From: CAZDXJ01 sp964509475 | GTDB lineage: Bacteria > Pseudomonadota > Gammaproteobacteria > Methylococcales > Methylomonadaceae | Direction of reading: 5' to 3' | Assembly: GCA_964509475.1 (NCBI GenBank) | Contig: CAZDXJ010000107.1 | Span: 1 to 5,382 of the forward strand | Length of the DNA: 5,382 nucleotides | Part shown: one piece after another, positions 1 through 5,382 of the stretch | How the letters are laid out: each line of letters begins with the position of its first letter | How positions within the stretch are numbered: position 1 is the stretch's first letter | Made by a program: the position numbers and the translations under genes | Notes under the pieces: model-generated | Told to the model about the DNA's origin: nothing | Databases searched by the model: none | The model's input: only the letters and a program-made list of their open reading frames with translations

Positions 1-54
1 TGCTGTATTGTAATAATTTAAAATTTATTTTGTCCTTTTTCTTGGGGTAGTATA

Positions 55-156
55 GATTTATCAGGCTTGCCCAGCCCTTCCACGGAAGAGCTGGGCAAGC
101 CTAACTTGGGATGTTATGCAGAACGACAGCGATGTATGCACGTGTCCTGATAAATC
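55..156. repeat. 11-bp perfect inverted repeat enclosing a hairpin
   Basis: The sequence GATTTATCAGG at 55-65 recurs as its exact reverse complement CCTGATAAATC at 146-156. The pair encloses about 80 bases that include the hairpin at 63-102, with which the left arm overlaps by three bases. The match does not extend in either direction. The space between also holds a near-direct repeat: GATGTTATGCA (110-120) and GATGTATGCA (131-140), differing by one T. The arrangement could be the remnant of a small mobile or palindromic element, or a structured RNA with alternative folds. The sequence alone does not decide between these. The repeat is directly visible; any function is inference. Confidence 0.5.
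63..102. repeat. Strong hairpin with 13-bp perfect stem
   Basis: AGGCTTGCCCAGC (63-75) pairs perfectly with GCTGGGCAAGCCT (90-102). After one C-A mismatch (76/89) the stem continues for four pairs (77-80 with 85-88) around a four-base loop. No T-tract follows on either strand, so this is not a canonical intrinsic terminator. It could be a dispersed REP-like palindrome, a processing or stability element at the end of an unseen upstream transcript, or a protein-binding palindrome. The symmetry makes strand assignment impossible. Confidence 0.7.
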
Positions 157-170
157 AATGACCTACGGCG

Positions 171-208
171 GCTACAACACAACCGGGTGAGTAGTTACAG
201 ATTTTTTT
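171..208 (+). terminator. Possible weak intrinsic terminator
   Basis: GCTAC (171-175) can pair with GTAGT (191-195, one G-U pair), and CAC (178-180) with GTG (187-189), around the loop AACCGG. Seven T residues follow at 202-208, after a six-base gap. The stem is short, is interrupted by an AA/A internal loop, and the gap to the T-tract is longer than usual, so this would be a poor terminator. It would separate whatever lies left of the window from the TonB operon. It may be chance. Confidence 0.25.
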
Positions 209-247
209 AGGTAAGGCATTGGATTTATTTTATCACTAAATCCTAAA

Positions 248-276
248 TTGAGAATTGCTGGTATTCGTTCTATTCA
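248..276 (+). promoter_or_regulatory. Weak sigma70-like promoter candidate for the operon
   Basis: TTGAGA (248-253) matches five of six bases of the -35 consensus. TATTCA (271-276) lies 17 bases downstream but matches only three of six -10 positions. This would put the transcript start some 50 bases before the chosen start codon at 335. Just upstream, GGATTTA (221-227) and TAAATCC (237-243) form a 7-bp AT-rich inverted repeat that could be an operator. No convincing Fur box is visible in the leader. The promoter must lie somewhere in 190-330, but this exact placement is a guess. Confidence 0.2.
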
Positions 277-334
277 GACTGACAGGGATATGCTAGAGTT
301 GCAGGTTTATTTAAAAACCGATAATGGAAAGTTC

Positions 335-1108
335 ATGTTTTTCCCGCAACGAAAAAAGATAAGGATAATGGCTGCAACGCTCGCTTTATTGCCAGTATTG
401 GGTTCTTCAAACCCATTGCATGAGGCCGTTAAAACCGAGTTGGCAACGAATGCCGCCGCTGTCAAATCACAAAAAAAAATCAACCGCTTGAGTGATGCAA
501 CACGAAACATGCTGGAAGAATTTCGTGCTACGACAAGGCAAACGGAAACCTTGTTGACCTATAACCAGTACATGCGCGATCTGCTGAAATCGCAGCAACA
601 AGAAAAACAATCGTTACAAAAACAGTTACAGGATATCGAGATAACCCAGCGTGAAATCCTGCCGTTAACATTGAATATGCTAAAAAACCTTGAAGCCTTC
701 ATCAAACTCGACCTGCCGTTTTTGCCGGAAGAACGCAAAAACCGCGTGGACACGTTAAAACAGATGATGTTCAGGGCGGATGTAAGCGATGCAGAAAAAT
801 TCCGGCGTATCCTCGAGGCCTATCAGGTTGAGGTGGATTATGGCAATACCATTGAGGCTTATCGGGCCAATCTTGAACTCAATGGCAAGCAAAATATGGT
901 TGATTTTCTCCGTCTTGGCCGGGTGGCGCTTTATTATCAACGCCTGGATGGCAGTGAAACCGGTTTTTGGGACCGCGAGCAAAAACGTTGGCAAACCTTG
1001 CCAGCGGATTATCGTAATGCCATTCGAAATGGTTTGCGTATTGCCCGTAAGGAAGTAGCACCGGATTTGTTGACGGTTCCTGTTGCAGCGGCGGAGGCAG
1101 TGAAATGA
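335..1108 (+). CDS. DUF3450 family periplasmic protein of a TonB2 operon
   Basis: This 257-residue protein belongs to the DUF3450 family (PF11932), which is commonly found at the head of TtpC-type TonB operons and has no defined biochemical role. The N-terminus looks like a Sec signal peptide: basic residues RKKIR at 6-10, then a hydrophobic stretch at about 12-23, with cleavage probably near 23-25. Residues about 35-105 are Lys/Gln/Glu-rich and should form a coiled coil. The family's conserved C-terminal part follows: LPFLPEER (127-134), ADVSDAEKFRRILEAYQ (from 148), LRLGRVALYYQ (192-202) and a GFWD motif (210-213). The reading frame is open further upstream to a TTG at 248 and an ATG at 290. 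The ATG at 335 is preferred because GGAAAG (325-330) precedes it and it places the signal peptide at the very N-terminus. The stop overlaps the ttpC start as ATGA. Periplasmic location is inferred; a structural or coupling role with TtpC is speculation from context. Confidence 0.88.
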   Translation: MFFPQRKKIRIMAATLALLPVLGSSNPLHEAVKTELATNAAAVKSQKKINRLSDATRNMLEEFRATTRQTETLLTYNQYMRDLLKSQQQEKQSLQKQLQDIEITQREILPLTLNMLKNLEAFIKLDLPFLPEERKNRVDTLKQMMFRADVSDAEKFRRILEAYQVEVDYGNTIEAYRANLELNGKQNMVDFLRLGRVALYYQRLDGSETGFWDREQKRWQTLPADYRNAIRNGLRIARKEVAPDLLTVPVAAAEAVK

Positions 1109-2433
1109 AAAATTTTCTGCTTTGTTTGATGCTGTTGGCCTGTAGTCCGGTTTTTGCTGAACACCTGGATTTGGACAAGTTATTGCATGAGGTCAAAAAA
1201 ATGCAGGGCCAGGAAGGCCGAATCAATAAACAGCGGGAGATGCGCTTTTTGGCTGAGAAAAACCGGCAAAAACAAATATTGGCGAAAGCGCGGGCTGATT
1301 TGGCCGAACAGGAAAAAATCAGCAAACAGCTCAAAGCACAGTTTGAAAGCAATGAAAAGGAACTCGCTGAACTTGAAGACAAATTAAATGAACATAGCGG
1401 TATCTTGGGTGAGTTATTTGGTGTCGCCCGGCAGGCGGCGGGTGATTTGCATGCGGATCTGACTCATTCCCTGATTTCGGCGCAATATCCCGGGCGCCTG
1501 CAACAACTGGACAGCATGGCCAACAGTAAAGCCTTGCCGACCATCGAACAATTGGAGAGCTTATGGTATATCCTGCAACAGGAAATGACCGAATCGGGCA
1601 AGGTTGTGCGTTATCACACCGAAATTTTATCGGCATCCGGGCAGCCGCGCCGTGCGGAAGTGATACGCCTCGGAACATTCAATGCGATAACGGACGGTAA
1701 ATATTTACAGTTTTTGCCGGAAACCGGAAAACTGGCCGAGCTGGCCCGCCAGCCCGCTTCCGATTATCTGGATTTGGCCCGGCAATTTGCGGCGGCAAAA
1801 TCGGGACGCGCGGACATTGCTCTCGATCCAACCCGGGGCGTGATTTTAAGTTTGTTGATTCAGACCCCCAATGCCTGGGAACGCATTCAACAAGGTGGGG
1901 TTATTGGTTATATTATTTTGCTGCTGGGAGCAGCGGGATTTATTTATGCACTCATCCGTTTTATCCGTTTGAGTGTGATCGATCAGCGCATGAGCCGGCA
2001 AATGCAGGATTTACAGCACGCGGAGACCGACAATCCGCTGGGCCGGGTTATTATTGCCGCTGAGCGCAACCAGGCGCGGGATATGGAGAGCCTGGAACTG
2101 ATACTGGATGAAGCCATTACCCGCGAAGTGCCGATACTGGAAAAAGGCTTGTCCATGATCAAGTTGCTGGCGGCTGTGGCGCCCTTGTTGGGACTTTTGG
2201 GGACGGTTACCGGCATGATTGCGACGTTTCAATCGATCAGTCTGTTTGGCACCGGTGACCCCAAATTGATGGCCAGCGGTATTTCACAAGCCCTGGTGAC
2301 AACGATGCTGGGCCTTATGGTCGCTATTCCCCTGTTGTTTTTACACAGTCTGGTCGCTTCGCGCAGCCGTCGGCTAACCCAGATTCTGGATGAACAAAGC
2401 GCCGGCTTGATCAATCGACATCGCGAAAAATAA
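1105..2433 (+). CDS. ttpC: TtpC-like MotA/TolQ/ExbB proton channel family protein with periplasmic coiled-coil arm
   Basis: This 442-residue protein matches the architecture of TtpC, the fourth component of the Vibrio TonB2 system, which is required for TonB2-dependent iron-siderophore uptake there. Residues 1-18 form a signal peptide ending SPVFA, with cleavage likely before Glu19. Residues about 22-100 are a charged coiled coil, and a periplasmic domain continues to about 260. The first membrane segment is at 264-284. After a cytoplasmic loop comes the MotA/TolQ/ExbB domain, with segments at about 351-373 (PLLGLLGTVTGMI at 360-372) and about 394-416 (SQALVTTMLGL onward). Thr367 and Thr400 align with channel threonines of E. 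coli ExbB. The position of the E. coli ExbB TM3 glutamate is Gln395. The start overlaps the upstream gene as ATGA, with GGAGG at 1093-1097 seven bases before it. A lipobox-like LLAC at 10-13 exists, but the signal peptidase I site looks better. By family, it bridges the ExbB-ExbD motor and periplasmic TonB. Confidence 0.92.
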   Translation: MKNFLLCLMLLACSPVFAEHLDLDKLLHEVKKMQGQEGRINKQREMRFLAEKNRQKQILAKARADLAEQEKISKQLKAQFESNEKELAELEDKLNEHSGILGELFGVARQAAGDLHADLTHSLISAQYPGRLQQLDSMANSKALPTIEQLESLWYILQQEMTESGKVVRYHTEILSASGQPRRAEVIRLGTFNAITDGKYLQFLPETGKLAELARQPASDYLDLARQFAAAKSGRADIALDPTRGVILSLLIQTPNAWERIQQGGVIGYIILLLGAAGFIYALIRFIRLSVIDQRMSRQMQDLQHAETDNPLGRVIIAAERNQARDMESLELILDEAITREVPILEKGLSMIKLLAAVAPLLGLLGTVTGMIATFQSISLFGTGDPKLMASGISQALVTTMLGLMVAIPLLFLHSLVASRSRRLTQILDEQSAGLINRHREK

Positions 2434-2946
2434 ATGGAATTTCTGGATTCAATGCGTACTTTTTTGAATGCCGGTGGTCATGTTTTATGGAGCATTCTTT
2501 ATGTCTCCCTATTGTTGTGGTGTCTGATCGGTGAACGCCTGATTTTTTTTGGGTTTTATTATCCAGCCTTGAAACAGCGCTGTCTGAGCGAGTGGACAGA
2601 AAGAGAAGATCGGCACTCAGCACAGGCCTTGAGCATCCGTGAATGCATTATTTCCGAGGCCAGGATGCAAATGAGCAGCACGGTACCCATCATCAAAGTA
2701 TTGGTGCATTTATGCCCTTTATTGGGTTTATTGGGTACTGTCACCGGTATGATCCATGTATTCGATGTCCTGGCGGTGACGGGAACCGGTAATGCACGGG
2801 CGATGGCTTCCGGTGTTTCCCAGGCCACCATTCCAACCATGGCCGGCATGGTCATCGCCATTTCCGGGCTTTATTTTGTCCGCTTGATTGAAGAGCGGGT
2901 CAGTGATGAACTCCACCGGCTTGCCGATTTATTAACCTATCATTAA
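2434..2946 (+). CDS. exbB: ExbB biopolymer transport protein (short TonB2-type)
   Basis: This 170-residue inner-membrane protein is the short ExbB of TonB2-type systems. It should form the pentameric ring that surrounds the ExbD dimer and converts proton motive force into movement of TonB. Three membrane segments are visible: about 16-39, about 84-112 (containing PLLGLLGTVTGMI, 95-107) and about 128-150. The loop between the first two is only about 45 residues. Thr102 and Thr135 match the conserved channel threonines, while Gln130 stands where E. coli ExbB has its TM3 Glu. The motif SQATIPTMAGM (129-139) is characteristic of this subfamily. The ATG directly follows the ttpC stop (TAA|ATG) with no Shine-Dalgarno sequence, so translation probably depends on reinitiation. 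An ATG at residue 7 (2452) is a less likely alternative because it would shorten the N-terminus without gaining a ribosome binding site. Confidence 0.93.
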   Translation: MEFLDSMRTFLNAGGHVLWSILYVSLLLWCLIGERLIFFGFYYPALKQRCLSEWTEREDRHSAQALSIRECIISEARMQMSSTVPIIKVLVHLCPLLGLLGTVTGMIHVFDVLAVTGTGNARAMASGVSQATIPTMAGMVIAISGLYFVRLIEERVSDELHRLADLLTYH

Positions 2947-2958
2947 GAAGAGATTCTT

Positions 2959-3372
2959 ATGCACCGCAGATCAAGTCGCTTTAATGACGATCAGGATTCT
3001 GGCATTGACATGACACCGATGCTGGATATTGTGTTTATCATGCTGATTTTTTTTATTGTCACCACGTCCTTTGTCAAGGAGTCGGGGATCGATGTGAATC
3101 GGCCGAGCGCGCAAACGGCGGAAAGGAAAGAACGCGGCCACATTATTGTGTCCATTAAAGCCAATGGTGAGGTTTGGATCGATAAACGTGCGGTTGATAT
3201 CCGTGCGGTACGGGCCAATGTTGCCCGGCTGCATGCGGAAAACCCGTTGGGATCGGTTATCATAGCCGCTGACCGGGATACGCGAACCCATGTTTTGGTC
3301 CAGGTCATGGATCAAATCCGTTTGGCAGGCATAAGCAACGCTTCAATCGCCACCGAGGTTGAATCGCAGTGA
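2959..3372 (+). CDS. exbD: ExbD biopolymer transport protein
   Basis: This 137-residue protein is the ExbD/TolR-family partner that sits inside the ExbB ring. A short basic cytoplasmic N-terminus (HRRSSRF) leads to the hallmark DMTPMLDIVFIMLIFF segment at 17-32. Asp23 is in the position of the essential protonatable Asp25 of E. coli ExbD. The periplasmic domain follows at about 42-137, with the usual IIVSIKANGEVWIDKRAV (from 62) and VIIAADRDT (79 onward in the conserved fold). Length is normal for the family. It starts 12 bases after exbB, behind the purine-rich GAAGAGA (2947-2953), the only real gap in the operon. Its stop overlaps the tonB start as GTGA. Confidence 0.95.
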   Translation: MHRRSSRFNDDQDSGIDMTPMLDIVFIMLIFFIVTTSFVKESGIDVNRPSAQTAERKERGHIIVSIKANGEVWIDKRAVDIRAVRANVARLHAENPLGSVIIAADRDTRTHVLVQVMDQIRLAGISNASIATEVESQ

Positions 3373-4025
3373 GGCGTTATTTTTTTTCAGCACTGTTTGG
3401 TTTGTTGAGCAGTGTGGGTTTGTTTGCCCTGATGCAATTTATGATCATGAATGATCAGCAGGGATTCAAGGAAACGAAAAGTTTGCGCATGGTTGAGTTT
3501 GTGCGTTTGAAACGGGAAAGCAAAATTGAGACGAAATCAAGGAAACCGCCGCAGCCACCACCGCAACCGAAACAAAAACCACCGCCGCCAAAGATGCCGG
3601 TACAACAAGCCAAGGTGACGCAACAGGCGCCCGATATGGCGATACCGAATCTGGACATACCGGTACAGACCCGTTTTGGCGGTGCTTTGCTCGATGGGGT
3701 GCAGGTTGATGCCGGCAATATGAGTGGAGCCGCAATGCCGGGTTTGGGTGCGGTGAGTACAAACCTGATTCCGTTGCTGCGTATTCCGCCCCGTTACCCG
3801 AGGCGTGCCGCTTCCCGGCATATCGAAGGCTGGGTTCGGGTCGAATTTACCATTACCCGGGAGGGAACGGTAAAGGATGCTCGAGTGGTGGATGCACAAC
3901 CTAAATCGATCTTCAATCGGGCCGCCTTGCGCGCCATTGCAAAATGGAAATTCAAACCCAAAATGGTCAATGGTAAAGCCGTTGAACAGCGGGCGGCCCA
4001 GATTCTGCAATTCAAGTTGAGATGA
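3369..4025 (+). CDS. tonB: TonB energy-transducing protein (TonB2 class)
   Basis: This 218-residue protein carries the three parts of TonB. Residues about 5-27 are an uncleaved N-terminal membrane anchor after MRR. A proline-rich, basic linker follows, with its dense PPQPPPQP...PPPP core at 60-75. The C-terminal TonB domain (PF03544) is at about 134-218, with the family motif PPRYPRRAASRHIEGWVRVEF-like stretch beginning at 140 and WKFKPKMVNGK at 193-203. It binds the TonB box of outer-membrane receptors and passes on force from ExbB-ExbD. The anchor has no histidine, unlike E. coli TonB (His20), as expected for TonB2-class proteins. The proline run is short, so reach across the periplasm may depend on TtpC. 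The start is GTG at 3369, overlapping the exbD stop, with GAGG at 3355-3358. The first in-frame ATG comes only after most of the membrane anchor, so GTG is favoured. Confidence 0.94.
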   Translation: MRRYFFSALFGLLSSVGLFALMQFMIMNDQQGFKETKSLRMVEFVRLKRESKIETKSRKPPQPPPQPKQKPPPPKMPVQQAKVTQQAPDMAIPNLDIPVQTRFGGALLDGVQVDAGNMSGAAMPGLGAVSTNLIPLLRIPPRYPRRAASRHIEGWVRVEFTITREGTVKDARVVDAQPKSIFNRAALRAIAKWKFKPKMVNGKAVEQRAAQILQFKLR

Positions 4026-5221
4026 TGGCTTTTTTACGCTTTTTGATAGCGCTGTATTGTGTTTTCGGGTTACTTGCACCGGCTTTTTCGGCTGAAAAAA
4101 AAACCGTTTCCCGAACGCTTTACAAAAAACTGCAGCAATCGGAAAAACGTATCGCTGAGAAAGCCTATGACAGGGCGCGGGATGTTTTGCAGGCTGCCTT
4201 GCAGAGCGCCCAGAACGATTATGAAAAAGCCCTGGTTTTGCGTAGTCTTGGCGCTGTTTATGCGTTGCAGGGGCGTTATCGAAAAGCGGCCCAATGGCTG
4301 GAAAAAACGCTGGCTTTGCAAGCGTTGACAAGCGATCAAAAACGGCAGGTTTTGTATGATCTGGGCCAGCTTTACATGGCCGGCGAGCAGTATCAAAAGG
4401 CCGTCACGATATTGCACAACAGTTTGGTAAACGCTCCTGCGGCCAATGCCGAAATTTATGCCATGCTGGCCAATGCCTATGCGCAGTTGAAACAATACCG
4501 TCCGGCCCTGAAGGCCATAACGCAGGCAATCCAGCGCAGTAAAAAAGTGCCGGAAGCCTGGTATCAGCTCAAACTGGCTTTGTTTTACGAACTGGAAGAT
4601 TATGCATCGGCAAGCCATTTACTGAAACATCTGATAAGCCTTTATCCCGACAAAAAATCGTATTGGCAGCAATTGGTGTCGGTTTATCAGCAACTCAGAC
4701 GCTATAAAGAAGCCGCTTCGATTAAACACCTGGCTTATAAAAAAGGCCTGTTCAGCACGCAAAAGGAAATCCTGGAATTGGTGCAGCTTTTGCTTTATAT
4801 CGATGCACCTTACAAGGCGGCTGACTTGTTAAGCCAGGAAATAACCCGGGGCCGGGTCGAAAACAATGCCAAAAACCAGGAATTGCTGGCCAATGCCTGG
4901 ACCCAGGCGCGTGAGTTTGACAAAGCGATTGCCGCCTTGCGCGAAGCATCCAGAAAAAGTGACAAGGGGGAATTGTATTTACGATTGGGGCAATTGTTTG
5001 TTGAACAGGAGCAATGGCAAAAAGCGGTACAGGCCTTGACCAAGGCATTGCAAAAAGGGCAGCTTAAACAGCCAGGTAGCACCTATCTGCTGTTAGGTAT
5101 GAGCTATTTTGAATTAAAGCGGGTTAAGCCGGCCCGCGAAGCTTTCAGAAAAGCCTTGAAATACCGGCAAACCAAAACTGCGGCAGTCCAGTGGCTTGAG
5201 TATATCGATGCCGGAAAATAA
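4022..5221 (+). CDS. Exported TPR-repeat protein of the TonB2 operon
   Basis: This 399-residue protein is built almost entirely of tetratricopeptide repeats, which are helical hairpins that bind partner proteins. A signal peptide occupies residues 1-24, ending APAFSA, so the mature protein should be periplasmic or anchored at the outer leaflet of the inner membrane. About nine repeats can be followed, starting near residues 70, 108, 143, 177, 212, 247, 284, 316 and 352, with a degenerate one before them at about 36-66. The clearest are at 143-173, 316-345 and 352-382. The start overlaps the tonB stop as ATGA; a second ATG directly follows (4025), and either could be used. No strong Shine-Dalgarno sequence is seen, so coupling to tonB is likely. 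TPR proteins occur as last genes of related TtpC operons. A role in organising TonB, TtpC or DUF3450 is inference; no catalytic domain is visible. Confidence 0.88.
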   Translation: MMAFLRFLIALYCVFGLLAPAFSAEKKTVSRTLYKKLQQSEKRIAEKAYDRARDVLQAALQSAQNDYEKALVLRSLGAVYALQGRYRKAAQWLEKTLALQALTSDQKRQVLYDLGQLYMAGEQYQKAVTILHNSLVNAPAANAEIYAMLANAYAQLKQYRPALKAITQAIQRSKKVPEAWYQLKLALFYELEDYASASHLLKHLISLYPDKKSYWQQLVSVYQQLRRYKEAASIKHLAYKKGLFSTQKEILELVQLLLYIDAPYKAADLLSQEITRGRVENNAKNQELLANAWTQAREFDKAIAALREASRKSDKGELYLRLGQLFVEQEQWQKAVQALTKALQKGQLKQPGSTYLLLGMSYFELKRVKPAREAFRKALKYRQTKTAAVQWLEYIDAGK

Positions 5222-5280
5222 ACAGCATATCATGCAGATTTGGATGAGATAGGGCTGTGTTGTCAATATGTATACTCTGC

Positions 5281-5376
5281 GCGGTCACGGATGCGGAAAA
5301 TGAACCGGCCATCGGGGCGCGAAACGCCGCGGTCACGGATGCGGAAAATGAACCGGCCATCGGGGCGCGAAACGCC
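5281..5376. repeat. Two identical 48-bp tandem repeat units, possibly a longer array
   Basis: The unit starting GCGGTCACGGATGCGG at 5281 is repeated without any mismatch at 5329, giving two head-to-tail copies of exactly 48 bases. The window then ends with TGTCAC; its GTCAC (5378-5382) fits the beginning of a third unit if two bases are missing. There are no unique spacers, so this is not a CRISPR array. Each unit ends with the small inverted repeat GGCG-CGAAA-CGCC (5316-5328 in copy 1). The period is a multiple of three: the + frame from 5281 reads as a repeating 16-residue peptide, AVTDAENEPAIGARNA. No credible start or ribosome binding site supports a gene within the window. The 59 bases between the TPR gene and the repeat hold no clear terminator. 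Confidence 0.9.
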
Positions 5377-5382
5377 TGTCAC

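Noticed and set aside
248..334. N-terminal extension of the DUF3450 gene from TTG at 248 or ATG at 290
   Set aside because: It would put 29 or 15 ordinary residues in front of a clear signal peptide. The ATG at 335 has a purine-rich site and gives a normal family N-terminus.
358..370. GATAAG-GATAAT, resembling two Fur hexamers
   Set aside because: It lies inside the DUF3450 coding sequence, is only two partial hexamers, and lacks the inverted third unit of a Fur box.
1132..1146. Lipoprotein signal in TtpC (LLAC at residues 10-13)
   Set aside because: The cysteine sits within the hydrophobic core and a good signal peptidase I site (SPVFA) follows; TtpC proteins are not known as lipoproteins.
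1976..1985. Palindrome TGATCGATCA
   Set aside because: It lies in ttpC coding sequence at ordinary codons, with nothing to suggest a regulatory site.
3537..4331. Long minus-strand ORF opposite tonB and the TPR gene
   Set aside because: It is the antisense shadow of two well-supported genes, and its protein shows no recognisable domain.
5145..5360. Minus-strand ORF across the repeat and the end of the TPR gene
   Set aside because: It overlaps the TPR gene antisense, has a stop only seven codons before its ATG (5379-5381), lacks a ribosome binding site, and owes much of its length to the 48-bp repeat.
5281..5382. CRISPR array
   Set aside because: The copies are directly head to tail with no unique spacers between them.

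Overview
The window carries a compact, single-strand gene cluster for a TonB2-type (TtpC-type) energy-transduction system. Such systems are typical of marine and environmental Gammaproteobacteria and are best known from Vibrio tonB2 loci. Moderate GC content, Sec signal peptides and the gene order all fit a gammaproteobacterium. I cannot name the genus from this sequence alone.

Layout: positions 1-334 are non-coding or at most hold tiny ORFs. They contain a strong 13-bp-stem hairpin (63-102), bracketed by a perfect 11-bp inverted repeat (55-65 / 146-156), and a weak hairpin plus T-tract (171-208) that could end transcription from the left. Six genes then run on the + strand from 335 to 5221, almost without gaps: a periplasmic DUF3450 coiled-coil protein; TtpC, a MotA/TolQ/ExbB-family protein with a large periplasmic N-terminal coiled coil; a short ExbB; ExbD; TonB; and an exported TPR-repeat protein. 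Junctions are ATGA overlap, TAA|ATG abutment, a 12-base gap, GTGA overlap and ATGA overlap, so the six are almost certainly co-transcribed and translationally coupled. After the last stop there is no convincing intrinsic terminator. The window ends in two identical 48-bp tandem repeat units and the start of a possibly altered third.

How the genes work together: short ExbB and ExbD should form the inner-membrane proton channel and motor. TtpC adds a second ExbB-like module whose periplasmic arm is thought to reach towards TonB and the outer membrane. TonB spans the periplasm and pulls on TonB-dependent outer-membrane receptors. DUF3450 and the TPR protein are both predicted to be exported; their roles are unknown, and periplasmic scaffolding or coupling is the obvious inference. 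No TonB-dependent receptor or substrate-specific gene is present, so the imported substrate cannot be read from this window.

The system type is a known one. The parts most worth a second look are the two uncharacterised periplasmic partners, the Gln in place of the usual ExbB TM3 Glu in both ExbB-like subunits, the structured upstream region, and the 48-bp tandem repeat at the right edge.
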